Position numbers and translations under genes: made by a program
Notes under the pieces: model-generated
Told to the model about the DNA's origin: nothing
Seen by the model: only the letters and a program-made list of their open reading frames with translations
The model's database searches: none
Shown: piece by piece, positions 45,546 to 55,871 of the stretch
Position numbering within the stretch: position 1 is the stretch's first letter
Layout: each line of letters begins with the position of its first letter
From: AC-32 sp963719275
Lineage (GTDB): Bacteria > Actinomycetota > Thermoleophilia > Gaiellales > Gaiellaceae
Assembly (NCBI GenBank): GCA_963719275.1
Contig: CAVRBT010000005.1
Coordinates: forward strand, 248,001-312,000
Direction: 5' to 3'
Length of the DNA stretch: 64,000 bases

Positions 45546-46187
45546 GTGAGCTTTTTCGAGCCGCCTGAAGAAGTCCAGCTGCCTCGTTTGGAGCAACCCG
45601 AACAGAAACCGTGGTGGGGCCCGCCGACGAACGAATTGGGCGCGACGGTGCCGCTCCGGCTCGTCCTGGCGCGAACCGACACGGCGGTCGTGGCGATGCT
45701 CGATGCGGTCGCGTACTCGACCGGCGTCAGCCTCCACCTAATGGTGAAGCGCCGAGGTGCGGAGAACGACGTGCGTGATCAGCTCGACGATCCCTTCGGC
45801 CACGTCCGCATGCGACCTGGAGCCGCAACCGGGCTCCCGCCGGAGGTTCTCCGCTTCGGCGTGCAGTTCGCCGACGGCAACAAGGCGACGACGCTCGGCC
45901 CACCGTTCCCGTTCGGAATCGAGGCGGAGCCGACGGGCCCGATCCTCGTGTTCCATGGTGCTTCGGGAGGCGACCGCGAGTGGGACACGACGCTCTTTCT
46001 CTGGCCGCTCCCGCCTCCCGGGTCTCTCGGCCTAGTCGTCGAGTGGCCGGGACAGGGCATCTCCGAATCCCGCCACGAGATCGACGTTCAGCCGTTGCTG
46101 GAAGCGGCTCGCTCGTCCGAGCAGCTCTGGCCCGAGGATGGCGGCGGCGGCTCGGCCGCGATCTCGACGAGCTTCTTCGGTGTCTAG
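45546..46187 (+). CDS. Conserved hypothetical actinobacterial protein
   Basis: The 213-residue product (GTG start) begins VSFFEPPEEVQLPRLEQPE and has VPLRLVLARTDTAVVAMLDAVAYSTGVSLHLMVKRR and FHGASGGDREWDTTLFLWPLPPPGSLGLVVEWP. It is soluble with no signal peptide. I recall similar uncharacterised proteins in soil actinobacteria, but no function. It follows the propeller gene by 22 bp and converges on the GNAT gene with a 4-bp overlap. Confidence 0.7.
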   Translation: MSFFEPPEEVQLPRLEQPEQKPWWGPPTNELGATVPLRLVLARTDTAVVAMLDAVAYSTGVSLHLMVKRRGAENDVRDQLDDPFGHVRMRPGAATGLPPEVLRFGVQFADGNKATTLGPPFPFGIEAEPTGPILVFHGASGGDREWDTTLFLWPLPPPGSLGLVVEWPGQGISESRHEIDVQPLLEAARSSEQLWPEDGGGGSAAISTSFFGV

Positions 46188-46699
46188 GGGTCTGGCTCGA
46201 GGTCTTCCCGCACCAGGCCGTAGATCACGCCGTCGACCCACTCGCCGTGGCGGTCATACGCCTTTCGCCGTACGCCCTCGCGGACGAAGCCCGCGCGCTC
46301 GGCGTGCCGCTGTGCACGCTCGTTGAAGCCGTAGATCTCGAGCTGCAGCCGGTGGTAGCCGAGGTCCAAGATCAGGTGCCGCTGGAACAGCCGCGCGGCC
46401 TCGTCGGCGAGACGGCGGCCGCGGAACGACGGGTGCACCGCGAGCGAGCCGAGGTTCGCGATCCGGCTGCGGCGGTTGGCTACCTCGAACCCCATCAGTC
46501 CCGCCCGGTCGCCGTCGACCTCGATCACGAAGCGGCCGAACTCCTGCGGCTCGGCCAGCGAGCGCTCGATCTCGGCCAGGATGCTCTCCCGGTCGCGCGG
46601 ACGAATCACGGCCATGTACGGGTCGACGTCCTCGTGGGTCAGCAGCTCGATCAGGAAGTCGACGTCCCTCGGCTCGGCTCGCCGAAGAGACACGCTCAC
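46184..46699 (-). CDS. GNAT-family N-acetyltransferase (RimJ/RimL-like)
   Basis: The 171-residue product has VSLRRAEPRDVDFLIELL, motif A IANLGSLAVHPSFRGRRLADEA and LGYHRLQLEIYGFNERAQRHAERAGFVREGVRRKA, typical of enzymes that acetylate protein N-termini or small amines. GTG 46699 overlaps the stop of the upstream EamA gene (GTGA), so the two are co-translated. Confidence 0.9.
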   Translation of the reverse strand: MSVSLRRAEPRDVDFLIELLTHEDVDPYMAVIRPRDRESILAEIERSLAEPQEFGRFVIEVDGDRAGLMGFEVANRRSRIANLGSLAVHPSFRGRRLADEAARLFQRHLILDLGYHRLQLEIYGFNERAQRHAERAGFVREGVRRKAYDRHGEWVDGVIYGLVREDLEPDP

Positions 46700-47604
46700 G
46701 GCGAGGGGGCGGCGACCGGCTCGCGCCGCTGGAAGCGGACCGCGCCCGAGCCGAGCGCGACACCGCCCAGGATCAGCGCCATCCCGGCCAGCTCCTCCCA
46801 GGTCAGCGGCTCGCCGAGCAGCAGCACGCCGTAGATCAGCGCCGTCACCGGCAGCAGGTACGTGACGAGGCTGACCCGCGCGGCGCCGTCGCTGCGCAGG
46901 ACGCGGTAGAGGATGATCTGCGCGAGCGCCGTCCCGATCACGGCGAGCGCGATCACGGAGCCGGTCTCCTTCCAGCCGGGCGCCTCGGACGGCAGCTGGG
47001 CGAGTCCGAGCGGGAGGAGCACGATCAGGCCGCCGATCATCGAGCTCGCCGAGAGCACGAGGCCGCTCGTCCGCGCGATCAGCCGCTGGCCCCAGAGGGC
47101 GCCGACCGCGTACGAGACCGATGCGACGACCACCGCCAGCGTCCCGGCCGCGCCCCACCAACCGCCTTCCGGGTGGATCCCCGCGAGCACGCCGACGCCG
47201 ACGAGACCGACCAGGAAGCCGACGAGCCGGAGCCCGCGCACCGTCTCGCTCGGCTTGAAGCGAATCGCGAGGAGGACGACGAAGATCGGCATCGTCGCGT
47301 TCGCGATCGCGGCCACGCCCGAGTCGATGTACTTCTCGCCCCAAGCGATGAGCGTGAACGGGATCGCGCCGTTGGCGACCCCGAGCGCGAAGCCCTCCCA
47401 GCCGAGCTCGTGCATCTCCGCGACCGTCCTGCCCCAGCCGCGCTGCGCCGCGAGCACGGTGACGATGATCAGGGCGGCGATCAGCAGCCGCAGCATCATC
47501 ATCGTCGCAGGCTCGAAGGCACGGTTGGCGACCTTGATGAACATGTACGACGCACCCCAGAAAGCCGCTAGCAGGCCGATGTAGATCACGTAGGAGCGCG
47601 ACAC
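46696..47604 (-). CDS. EamA-family (DMT) transporter
   Basis: The 302-residue product has about ten membrane helices in two EamA repeats (IGLLAAFWGASYMFIKVA at the start, ITYLLPVTALIYG-like VTYLLPVTALIYGVLLLGE near the end). The substrate is probably a metabolite, not predictable. GTG 47604 is followed at once by the first helix. It overlaps the GNAT gene by 4 bp. A second EamA gene lies 0.5 kb away at 48130. Confidence 0.9.
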   Translation of the reverse strand: MSRSYVIYIGLLAAFWGASYMFIKVANRAFEPATMMMLRLLIAALIIVTVLAAQRGWGRTVAEMHELGWEGFALGVANGAIPFTLIAWGEKYIDSGVAAIANATMPIFVVLLAIRFKPSETVRGLRLVGFLVGLVGVGVLAGIHPEGGWWGAAGTLAVVVASVSYAVGALWGQRLIARTSGLVLSASSMIGGLIVLLPLGLAQLPSEAPGWKETGSVIALAVIGTALAQIILYRVLRSDGAARVSLVTYLLPVTALIYGVLLLGEPLTWEELAGMALILGGVALGSGAVRFQRREPVAAPSP

Positions 47605-47659
47605 GCGCCCGAGGCTACCCTCCCACTCCCGCGCAGGGTCGCCCGCTGATCCGGTGCGT

Positions 47660-48079
47660 CTACCGACCCGCGCGCTCGAGGCCGAGTCGGCGCAGCGAGC
47701 GCTCGACATCGGGGACACGTGCTCGGATCCGCTCGAAGTCCGGACCTGAGAGCGAGAGGAGCCGCATCGGCGTACGCGCCACGACCGTGGCCGTCCGTTG
47801 TCCCGTCAGGAGGAGTCCGATCTCGCCGAACGTGTCACCGGGACCCAGAGCGTGGGTCACCTCGCCACCGTCGTTCAGGACATCAGCCTTTCCCTGTTCT
47901 ACGAAGTAGATGGCGGTTCCGTAGTCGTCGAGCGTGATGACTGTGGCACCAGCCTCGATCTCGAGCTCGTTCGTCGCGGCCGCGAGCTCGTCGAGCTCGT
48001 CGGCAGGAAGATCGGCGAAGTCCAGAAATGCTGCGATCCGACTCGTATCCACGACCACGGATCGTGCCACAGGGAGCAA
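47660..48079 (-). CDS. Cyclic-nucleotide-binding-domain protein
   Basis: The 139-residue product is a single CNB domain: LEIEAGATVITLDDYGTAIYFVEQGKADVL and GPGDTFGEIGLLLTGQRTATVVA, the phosphate-binding cassette with Glu and Arg. No DNA-binding domain follows, so it is not a CRP. The start is uncertain (TTG 48079 or the GTG nine bases later). It lies between the two EamA genes on the same strand. Confidence 0.85.
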   Translation of the reverse strand: MLPVARSVVVDTSRIAAFLDFADLPADELDELAAATNELEIEAGATVITLDDYGTAIYFVEQGKADVLNDGGEVTHALGPGDTFGEIGLLLTGQRTATVVARTPMRLLSLSGPDFERIRARVPDVERSLRRLGLERAGR

Positions 48080-48129
48080 CGTAGGAGAGCTTTGCGTGAA
48101 GCGAGGCGCCCGAGGCGCCTGGCCCGAGG

Positions 48130-49029
48130 CTATCCGTCCGCTGGCTGCGGCTGGCGCGCCCGCTTGAACCGCACCGCGCCGGTACCAAGCGCGACGCCGC
48201 CGAGAATCAGCGCGAGCCCTCCGAAGGCGGAGGCGCCGAAGCGCTCGCCCAGGAAGATCGCGCCGTAGGCCAGCGCGATCGGCGGGATCAGGTACGTCAC
48301 GAGCGAGGCGTACGCGGCGCCTGGGCCGTTGATCAGCCCGAAGAACAGCAGGTACGCGAGCGCGGTCCCCGGGATGCCGAGGGCGACGACGGACGCGATT
48401 GTCTTCCAGCCCGGCCTCTCGCTCGGCGCCTCCACGACGCCGACCGGGAGCCAGACCAGCGTCGCGATCGCGGTCGAGGCGAACGCGACCACCATCGGCG
48501 TCGCGCTCTTCAGGTAGCGACCGGTCAACAGGCCGCCGACCCCGTAGCAGAACGCCATGCCCACGACCGCCAGCGCGCCGAGCACCTTGCCCTCCGGCTG
48601 CGCGCCGACGAGCAGCGCCACGCCAACGAAGCCGACCGCGACCCCGACTAGCGGCGCACCCGTCACACGCACCTCGCGGAACGCGACGAACGCGATCAGG
48701 GCGTTGAAGATCGGCACTGACGCCTGGATGATCGACGCGAGCCCGGAGTCGATGCGCGTCTCACCCCAAGAGAGCAGCCAGAACGGGATCGCCGTGTTCA
48801 CGAGCGCGACGACCACCAGCCATCCCGCATGCGCGCGGAGCTGCCGCAGCGTTTCGCCGGTGCCCACGACGAATGGCACGAGCGCGGCGAGCGTGAGCGC
48901 GGCCAGCCCGAGCCGGCCGGTGATCAGCGTCGCCGGGGTGAGCTCGCGCACCGCGACCTTGATGAACAGGAACGACGCGCCCCAGAGCAGTGCGAGCCCG
49001 ATCAGCATCGCGAGGTAGCGCCTGCTCAT
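48130..49029 (-). CDS. EamA-family (DMT) transporter, second copy
   Basis: The 299-residue product has ten membrane helices in two repeats (LIGLALLWGASFLFIKVAVREL, VTYLIPPIALAYGAIFLGERF). It is clearly related to the protein at 46696 and ends in the same GAVRF.R pattern, so the pair looks like an old duplication. The ATG at 49029 faces purL across a 167-bp region that contains the double-hairpin element. Confidence 0.9.
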   Translation of the reverse strand: MSRRYLAMLIGLALLWGASFLFIKVAVRELTPATLITGRLGLAALTLAALVPFVVGTGETLRQLRAHAGWLVVVALVNTAIPFWLLSWGETRIDSGLASIIQASVPIFNALIAFVAFREVRVTGAPLVGVAVGFVGVALLVGAQPEGKVLGALAVVGMAFCYGVGGLLTGRYLKSATPMVVAFASTAIATLVWLPVGVVEAPSERPGWKTIASVVALGIPGTALAYLLFFGLINGPGAAYASLVTYLIPPIALAYGAIFLGERFGASAFGGLALILGGVALGTGAVRFKRARQPQPADG

Positions 49030-49063
49030 ACCGATCCCAACGTGGACTGGACGCGTCCTGTGA

Positions 49064-49118
49064 GGCGCCGACTTGCGGCGCCGACCATGGAGGTCGCGTG
49101 GGCTTTGCTCACGCGACC
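49064..49118 (+). repeat. Double-hairpin element, copy upstream of purL
   Basis: First hairpin: GGCGCCG-ACTTG-CGGCGCC (49064-49082). Second hairpin: a 12-bp stem 49092-49103/49107-49118 with a TTT loop, closed by GGGC-TTT-GCTC. The layout matches the units before purA, with base changes on both sides of each stem. It lies upstream of the purL -10 box and so may be outside the purL mRNA. Confidence 0.75.
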
Positions 49119-49183
49119 GTCCAACCAACCTTCTTGGAGTCGGGACGAGAGGGCCTTTCGCTGGAAACCGCCGGTGAGGCGGC

Positions 49184-49189
49184 TAGACT
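49184..49189 (+). promoter_or_regulatory. -10 box of purL
   Basis: TAGACT ends 7 nt before the proposed CTG start at 49197, the same hexamer and spacing as at purB and purM. Confidence 0.55.
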
Positions 49190-49196
49190 CGGGCAC

Positions 49197-51061
<1,865 letters not shown>

Positions 51062-51062
<1 letters not shown>

Positions 51063-52444
51063 TGTGCGGCGTCTTCGGCATCCGCGCGCCGGAGCGGGAC
51101 GTTGCGCGCGTGACCTACTTCGGCCTCTTCTCGCTCCAGCACCGAGGCCAGGAGTCCGCAGGGATCGCCGTCTCCGACCGCGGCCGGCTGACGGTGCTGC
51201 GCGACATGGGCCTGGTCACGCAGGTCTTCGACGAGCAGAAGCTGAGCGGCCTGCGCGGCGACACCGCGATCGGGCACACGCGCTACTCGACCACCGGCTC
51301 GACGCACTGGACGAACGCACAGCCGCTGATCCAGCGCGGCCGCGGCCGCACCGTCGCGCTCGGGCATAACGGCAACCTCGTCAACGCGACCGAGCTGCGC
51401 GAGCAGCTCGCGGCCGAAGGCATCACCCTGACCACGACCTCCGACACCGAGCTGATCGCGGCCCTGATCGCGAACGACGAGGCGCCGCTGGAGGACGCGG
51501 TTGCTGGAGCGATGGCCAGGCTCGACGGCGCGTACTCCGTCGTCGCGCTGGCGAACGGCACGCTGATCGGCTTCCGCGACCGGCACGGCTTCCGGCCGCT
51601 CTGCCTCGGCCGTGGCGAGAACGACGAGTGGGTGCTCGCCTCGGAGACCTGCGCGCTCGACCTCGTCGGGGCGGAGCTCGAGCGGGAGCTCGCACCAGGT
51701 GAGCTGGTGCTGATCGACGAGGACGGGGTGCGTACGCGCCAGGCCGTCGAGCCGGCCCCTCACGGCGCCCTCTGCATCTTCGAGTTCTTCTACCTGGCGC
51801 GCCCCGACACCCGGCTGGAGGGCGTCGAGGTGCACGGAGCGCGCGTGCGCATGGGCGCACGGCTGGCGCAGGAAGCGCCGGTCGAGGCCGATCTCGTCCT
51901 CCCCATCCCGGACTCGGGCACGCCAGCGGCGATCGGCTTCTCGCGGGCGACCGGGATCCCGTTCTCGGAGGGCCTGATCAAGAACCGCTACGTGCACCGC
52001 ACCTTCATCCAGCCCGACCAGGGCCTGCGCGAGCAGGGCGTGAAGCTGAAGTTCAACCCGCTGGCCGAGGTCGCGGGCAAGCGCGTGGTCGCGGTCGACG
52101 ACTCGATCGTCCGCGGCAACACGACGCGCAAGATCGTGGCGATGCTCTTCGAGGCCGGCGCGGCCGAGGTGCACGTGCGCGTCTCCGCGCCGCCCGTGAT
52201 CGGCCAGTGCTTCTACGGGATCGACCTGGCCGCGGAGGACGAGATGATTGCGGCGACGCGCTCGGTCGAGGAGATCCGCGAGCACATCGGCGCCACCTCG
52301 CTCGCGTACCTGTCGCTCGAGGGGCTCGAGGAGTCGACGCGCCGGCCGCCGAGCGAGCTCTGCCGCGCCTGCCTCACGCGGGACTACCCGACGGCAGTCC
52401 CGCGCGAGGGGGCGAAGCTGCGGTTTGAAGCCGCGCGTGCTTGA
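51062..52444 (+). CDS. purF: Amidophosphoribosyltransferase
   Basis: The 460-residue product starts MCGVFGI, so Cys2 is the glutaminase nucleophile and no propeptide needs removal. It has SLQHRGQESAGIAV, GHTRYSTTGSTHWTNAQP and the PRPP-binding VVAVDDSIVRGNTTRKIV. Cysteines near the end (ELCRACLTRDYP) resemble the Fe-S cluster ligands of Bacillus-type PurF. It is the first committed step of purine synthesis, co-translated with purL. Confidence 0.97.
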
Positions 52445-52534
52445 TCCGATCCTCGATTAGCCTCGGCTGGGAGCCTGACCTCGCCCTGCTCCGCGGCTAG
52501 ACCACGAGGCGCAGCGGCACCCGAGCGTTTAGCC

Positions 52535-52684
52535 CGGGGTCAGGTCTTGCATCGCAACATTCGCAGGCGAAAGAGGCGCAAGACTGTGTGGCTTCAGTGA
52601 CAAGCTCTCCGCAGCCGGGGCTTGGCTGTGGACGGACTGGTGCAGATCTTCCGCGCCGATGTGGCACTGCAAGACCTGACCCCG
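52535..52684. mobile_element. Short non-autonomous element with 17-bp terminal inverted repeats (MITE-like)
   Basis: CGGGGTCAGGTCTTGCA (52535-52551) and its exact reverse complement (52668-52684) bound a 150-bp segment with no credible gene. It lies in the 300-bp gap between purF and a small membrane-protein gene. The GGTCAGGTCTTGCA type of end recalls REP-associated tyrosine transposase (RAYT) elements, from memory. No clear target-site duplication was seen. Confidence 0.7.
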
Positions 52685-52744
52685 ACTGGAGCGGCGCTAC
52701 GGCTGGGAGAGCGGGAGGCTCCCCCAGCCGGAAAGGTGGCCGCG

Positions 52745-53017
52745 CTACTGCTCCAACACGCGGCTCGCCTTGGCAATTCCGCGGCTGAGGAAGTAGAAGG
52801 CCGTCAGGACGACTGTGAACACGCACCAGCGGTCCGTGTCGACGCTCTCGGCGGCGATCCAGATGATGATCAGGACGAACTCGATCAGCGCGAAGAGCGC
52901 GAGCTCCGCGTTGCCGGGAATCGGCATGCGGGCGCCCGTCGGGAAGTTCGGCATCCCCATGCTCGGGCGCGAAGAGCCCGTCGGGGCAGCGGGCTGCTCC
53001 GGGGGAGTCGTCGACAT
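52745..53017 (-). CDS. Small two-pass membrane protein, hypothetical
   Basis: The 90-residue product has a Pro-rich N-terminal tail (PPEQPAAPTG, MGMPNFPTGARMPIPG) and two hydrophobic segments (LALFALIEFVLIIIWIA and CVFTVVLTAFYFLSRGIA). No family recognised. ATG 53017 follows a GGAG site. It may be co-transcribed with the VOC gene 17 bp upstream on the same strand. Confidence 0.75.
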   Translation of the reverse strand: MSTTPPEQPAAPTGSSRPSMGMPNFPTGARMPIPGNAELALFALIEFVLIIIWIAAESVDTDRWCVFTVVLTAFYFLSRGIAKASRVLEQ

Positions 53018-53034
53018 GCCAGCTTCTCCTTTCG

Positions 53035-53445
53035 TCAGGCCGCGAGGCCGGGAACGTGGACGATCTCCAGCTTGATGCCGTCGGGATCGTAAAAGAACAC
53101 CGCGTAGTAGCCCGGCAGGTAGGCGTACTCCTCGGGACCGCTCTCGATCTCCGCGCCTTGGGCACGCAGCCAGTTCGCCCGCTCGTTGACCGCGCCGCGC
53201 GACGAGGCCTCGAAGGCGAGGTGGTGGAGGCCGACGCGGTAGCGGTCGTACGGGCCTTCGCTTGGCGTCTGCGCCTCCCGTAGCCCGACCGCGCAGGCGG
53301 CTCCCGACAGGTACCAGATGGTCTCGCCGCGCTCACCCTCGACCTCGCCGATGCGGTGGAAGCCGAGCGGCGCGAGCAGGTCCCGGTAGAAGGGCAGGCT
53401 GCGCTCGATCGAGGACACGACGAGATCGACGTGTTGAACGCTCAT
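53035..53445 (-). CDS. VOC/glyoxalase-superfamily protein
   Basis: The 136-residue product has the VOC pattern VQHVDLVVSSIERSLPFYRDLL, VGLHHLAFEASSRGAVN and YYAVFFYDPDGIKLEIVHVPG, with His and Glu at metal-ligand positions. The substrate is unknown. It is unrelated in detail to the VOC pair at 32.6 and 37.1 kb. Confidence 0.9.
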   Translation of the reverse strand: MSVQHVDLVVSSIERSLPFYRDLLAPLGFHRIGEVEGERGETIWYLSGAACAVGLREAQTPSEGPYDRYRVGLHHLAFEASSRGAVNERANWLRAQGAEIESGPEEYAYLPGYYAVFFYDPDGIKLEIVHVPGLAA

Positions 53446-53569
53446 GTGGCGAGCGTCACATTCCTCGCGCAGGCGGTACTTCCTGCACAATCCGGCGAGT
53501 GCCGCTTCCGGTGATGGATGCCCAGGCTCTCGGTCGCTAGCGCCAAGCCAGAGGCCGGGATTGCCCGCA

Positions 53570-53590
53570 GCCCAGGCCGGTTGCCTGGGC
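53570..53590. other. Perfect 8-bp hairpin in the divergent gap
   Basis: GCCCAGGC and GCCTGGGC flank a 5-base loop. It lies between the divergent VOC gene and the 53667 gene; the rest of this 221-bp gap shows nothing clear. Confidence 0.5.
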
Positions 53591-53666
53591 AAGGGCAAGC
53601 GCGGGCTCTGGCGCCGTGCGATAGCGGGCGAGAGACAGGCGTCCATGGCCGGGAGCGGCACTAGTC

Positions 53667-54278
53667 GTGGACCTCTTCCACTACCACCTGGTGACGAGCC
53701 ACGTGCGCGAGGTCGAGGCGCGGTACCTGGCCCAGCTCGGGTTCCGGCTAGTCGCGCGCTACGGGCGGATCGGCGAGGACCAGGTGCACTTCGAGGCCGG
53801 TGTCTCGTGGGAGGAGCTCGAGCGCTCGGGTTTCCGGCACCGGCTCTCGGAGCTCGAGCGTGGCGCCGTGAACGTCGTCGTGCAGCCCGGCCAGTGGCCG
53901 CTGCCGCGGGTCGACCACCTCGGCGTGGCTCTCGACGACGACGAGTTCCAGGAGGTTCTCGAGCGCGCCACGCGACTGCGGCTGCGCGTGCAGGAGTACC
54001 CCGGCCGCCGCACCTTCGTCGCAACCGACGCGGGCTACCGGCTCGAGGTCCACCCGCAGCGCGACTGGATCGACGAATTGCTCGAGAACGTGGAGGAGCT
54101 GCGGCTGTCGGAGCTGCACCTGCGCGCCGACGACCCGGCCGCGAAGGCCGAGGCCCTTTCGCAGCTACTCGAGGTCGATCGGTGGGACGCCCAGGTCGTG
54201 ATCGGCGCGACGGTCGTGCGCTTCCTCCCCGAAGGCCCGCGCGGACGGCCGGAGCTGTACGCCGAGCTGTTCGACTAA
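53667..54278 (+). CDS. VOC-fold-like hypothetical protein
   Basis: The 203-residue product (GTG start) opens with LFHYHLVTSHVREVEARYLAQLGF and contains VDHLGVALDDDEFQEVLERA and ATDAGYRLEVHPQRDWIDELLE, the VOC layout of one His and one Glu per module. The last 60 residues (SELHLRADDPAAKAEALSQLL) look like a second, shorter module. Function unknown. It stands just upstream of purM but has its own direction gap of 145 bp. Confidence 0.65.
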   Translation: MDLFHYHLVTSHVREVEARYLAQLGFRLVARYGRIGEDQVHFEAGVSWEELERSGFRHRLSELERGAVNVVVQPGQWPLPRVDHLGVALDDDEFQEVLERATRLRLRVQEYPGRRTFVATDAGYRLEVHPQRDWIDELLENVEELRLSELHLRADDPAAKAEALSQLLEVDRWDAQVVIGATVVRFLPEGPRGRPELYAELFD

Positions 54279-54320
54279 CTGGCGCCGCGGTCGTCTTGCT
54301 GAACGATGCGGCTCGCGTCT

Positions 54321-54338
54321 GAGGCCGGGAGCGGCCTC
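54321..54338 (+). terminator. Possible terminator hairpin before purM
   Basis: GAGGCC (54321-54326) pairs with GGCCTC (54333-54338), 43 bp after the preceding stop. Short and without a T-tract, so only a candidate. Confidence 0.4.
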
Positions 54339-54411
54339 CCCGACCGCGCGTAGATGAGTCTCGTCGTCAGCAGAGGCAGGCACAGGCACTAGCGTCGGCA
54401 AGCCGCCCCTT

Positions 54412-54417
54412 TAGACT
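54412..54417 (+). promoter_or_regulatory. -10 box of the purM-purN-purH operon
   Basis: TAGACT ends 6 nt before GTG 54424, the same hexamer as before purB and purL; the mRNA is probably leaderless. Confidence 0.6.
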
Positions 54418-54423
54418 CGCCCC

Positions 54424-55335
54424 GTGAGCTCCGGGGGCAGGACCTACGAGGCGGCCGGGGTCTCGCTTGCGGCGGCAGGGGCGGTGGTCGAGCGGCTGCG
54501 CGGCGCGGTCGAGTCCACCGGCGCGACCGGCTTCGGCGCCTTCGCGGGTCTGTATCCGCTCGACGAGCGCCGGCTGCTCGCGGCCTCGACCGACAGCGTC
54601 GGCTCGAAGCTCGTGCTCTCGCGGCGCGCGGGCCGACTGCATGACGCAGGCCGCGATCTCGCCGCCCACTGCATCGGCGACGTGATCACGACCGGCGCAG
54701 CGCCGCTTTTTTTCCTGGACTACGTCGCAGCCCACGAGCTCGACCTCGATCAGGTCGCGGAGCTGGTCGAGGGCGCGGCCGAGATCTGCCGCGAGGCCGG
54801 CTGCGCCCTGATCGGCGGCGAGACCGCGGAGCTGCCGGGCATCTACCGCGAGGAGGAGCTCGACTTCGCGGGCACCTGCGTCGGCATCGTCGACCGGGAC
54901 CGTCTGATTGACGGCTCCCGCTGCGAGCCCGGCGACGTCGTGGTCGGCCTCCCCTCCTCCGGCCTGCACACGAACGGTTTCTCGCTCGTGCGCACGCTCG
55001 TCGGCGACGGCGAGTTCGACGCGGACCTGCTGCTGGCGCCGCACCGGCTCTACCTCGGCGAGGTGCGCGCGCTGCGAGAGCGCGCCGACGTGAAGGCGCT
55101 CGCGCACGTGACCGGCGGCGGGATCCTCGGCAACCTGACGCGTGTTCTCCCGGAGGGCGTCGGCGTCGAGCTCGACTGGGACTCGTGGGAGCGGCCGCCG
55201 GTCTACGCGTGGCTCGACGAGCGCGGCGTCGACGAGGAGGAGCAGCGGCGCGTCTTCAACCTCGGGATCGGGATGTGCGCGGTCGTGTCGCCCGGCGACG
55301 TGGGCGCGGGAACCGCAATCGGGCGGCTGACGTGA
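54424..55335 (+). CDS. purM: AIR synthetase
   Basis: The 303-residue product has LLAASTDSVGSKLVLSRR, DLAAHCIGDVITTGAAPLFFLDYVA, ALIGGETAELPGIY and LAHVTGGGILGNLTRVLP, the PurM/PurL fold motifs. It is somewhat short for PurM (about 340 residues). It closes the imidazole ring of FGAM. It overlaps purN by 4 bp. Confidence 0.96.
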   Translation: MSSGGRTYEAAGVSLAAAGAVVERLRGAVESTGATGFGAFAGLYPLDERRLLAASTDSVGSKLVLSRRAGRLHDAGRDLAAHCIGDVITTGAAPLFFLDYVAAHELDLDQVAELVEGAAEICREAGCALIGGETAELPGIYREEELDFAGTCVGIVDRDRLIDGSRCEPGDVVVGLPSSGLHTNGFSLVRTLVGDGEFDADLLLAPHRLYLGEVRALRERADVKALAHVTGGGILGNLTRVLPEGVGVELDWDSWERPPVYAWLDERGVDEEEQRRVFNLGIGMCAVVSPGDVGAGTAIGRLT

Positions 55336-55871
55336 TCGGCGTCCTCGTCAGCGGCGAGGGGACGAACCTGCAGGCGCTGATCGACGAAGGCCTGCCGATC
55401 GTCGCGGTCGCGAGCAACCACCCGGGCGTGCGGGCACTCGAGCGCGCGGAGGAGGCCGGGATAGCCGCCGCGGCGTTCGAGCTCGACGACTACCCCGACC
55501 GCGAGACGCGCGACGCCGCGATGGGCGACTGGCTCATCTACCACGGGGTCGACCTCGTCGTCTGCGCTGGGTACATGCACCTGCTGCGCCGCTGCTTCCT
55601 CGAGCGCTTTCCGGGCCGCGTCGTGAACACGCACTCCGCCCCGCTGCCTGAGTTCCCGGGGCCGCACCCGATCCACGACGTGCTCGCGGCAGGCGTGCCC
55701 GAGACCGCGGCGACCGTGCATTACGTCGACGGCGGCGTCGACACCGGCCCCGTGATTGCCGCCGAGCGCGTGCCGGTGCTGCCCGACGACGACGCCGACA
55801 GGCTGAAGGCGCGCGTCCAGGCCGTCGAACACCGTCTGCTGCCACAGGTCGTCCGCGGGCTGATCTCGTGA
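55332..55871 (+). CDS. purN: Phosphoribosylglycinamide formyltransferase
   Basis: From GTG 55332 the 179-residue product reads VIGVLVSGEGTNLQALID, then LVVCAGYMHLLRRCFLE and VVNTHSAPLPEFPGPHP; the catalytic Asn and His are kept. ATVHYVDGGVDTGPVI has the catalytic Asp. NTHSAPLPEF differs from the common NIHPSLLPAF form. The longer frame upstream is a shadow of purM. It transfers formyl from 10-formyl-THF to GAR. Confidence 0.95.
   Translation: MIGVLVSGEGTNLQALIDEGLPIVAVASNHPGVRALERAEEAGIAAAAFELDDYPDRETRDAAMGDWLIYHGVDLVVCAGYMHLLRRCFLERFPGRVVNTHSAPLPEFPGPHPIHDVLAAGVPETAATVHYVDGGVDTGPVIAAERVPVLPDDDADRLKARVQAVEHRLLPQVVRGLIS

Noticed and set aside
52535..52684. Rho-independent terminator of purF formed by the two inverted repeats
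   Set aside because: The arms are separated by 116 bases with exact 17-bp ends, which fits an inserted element better than a terminator.
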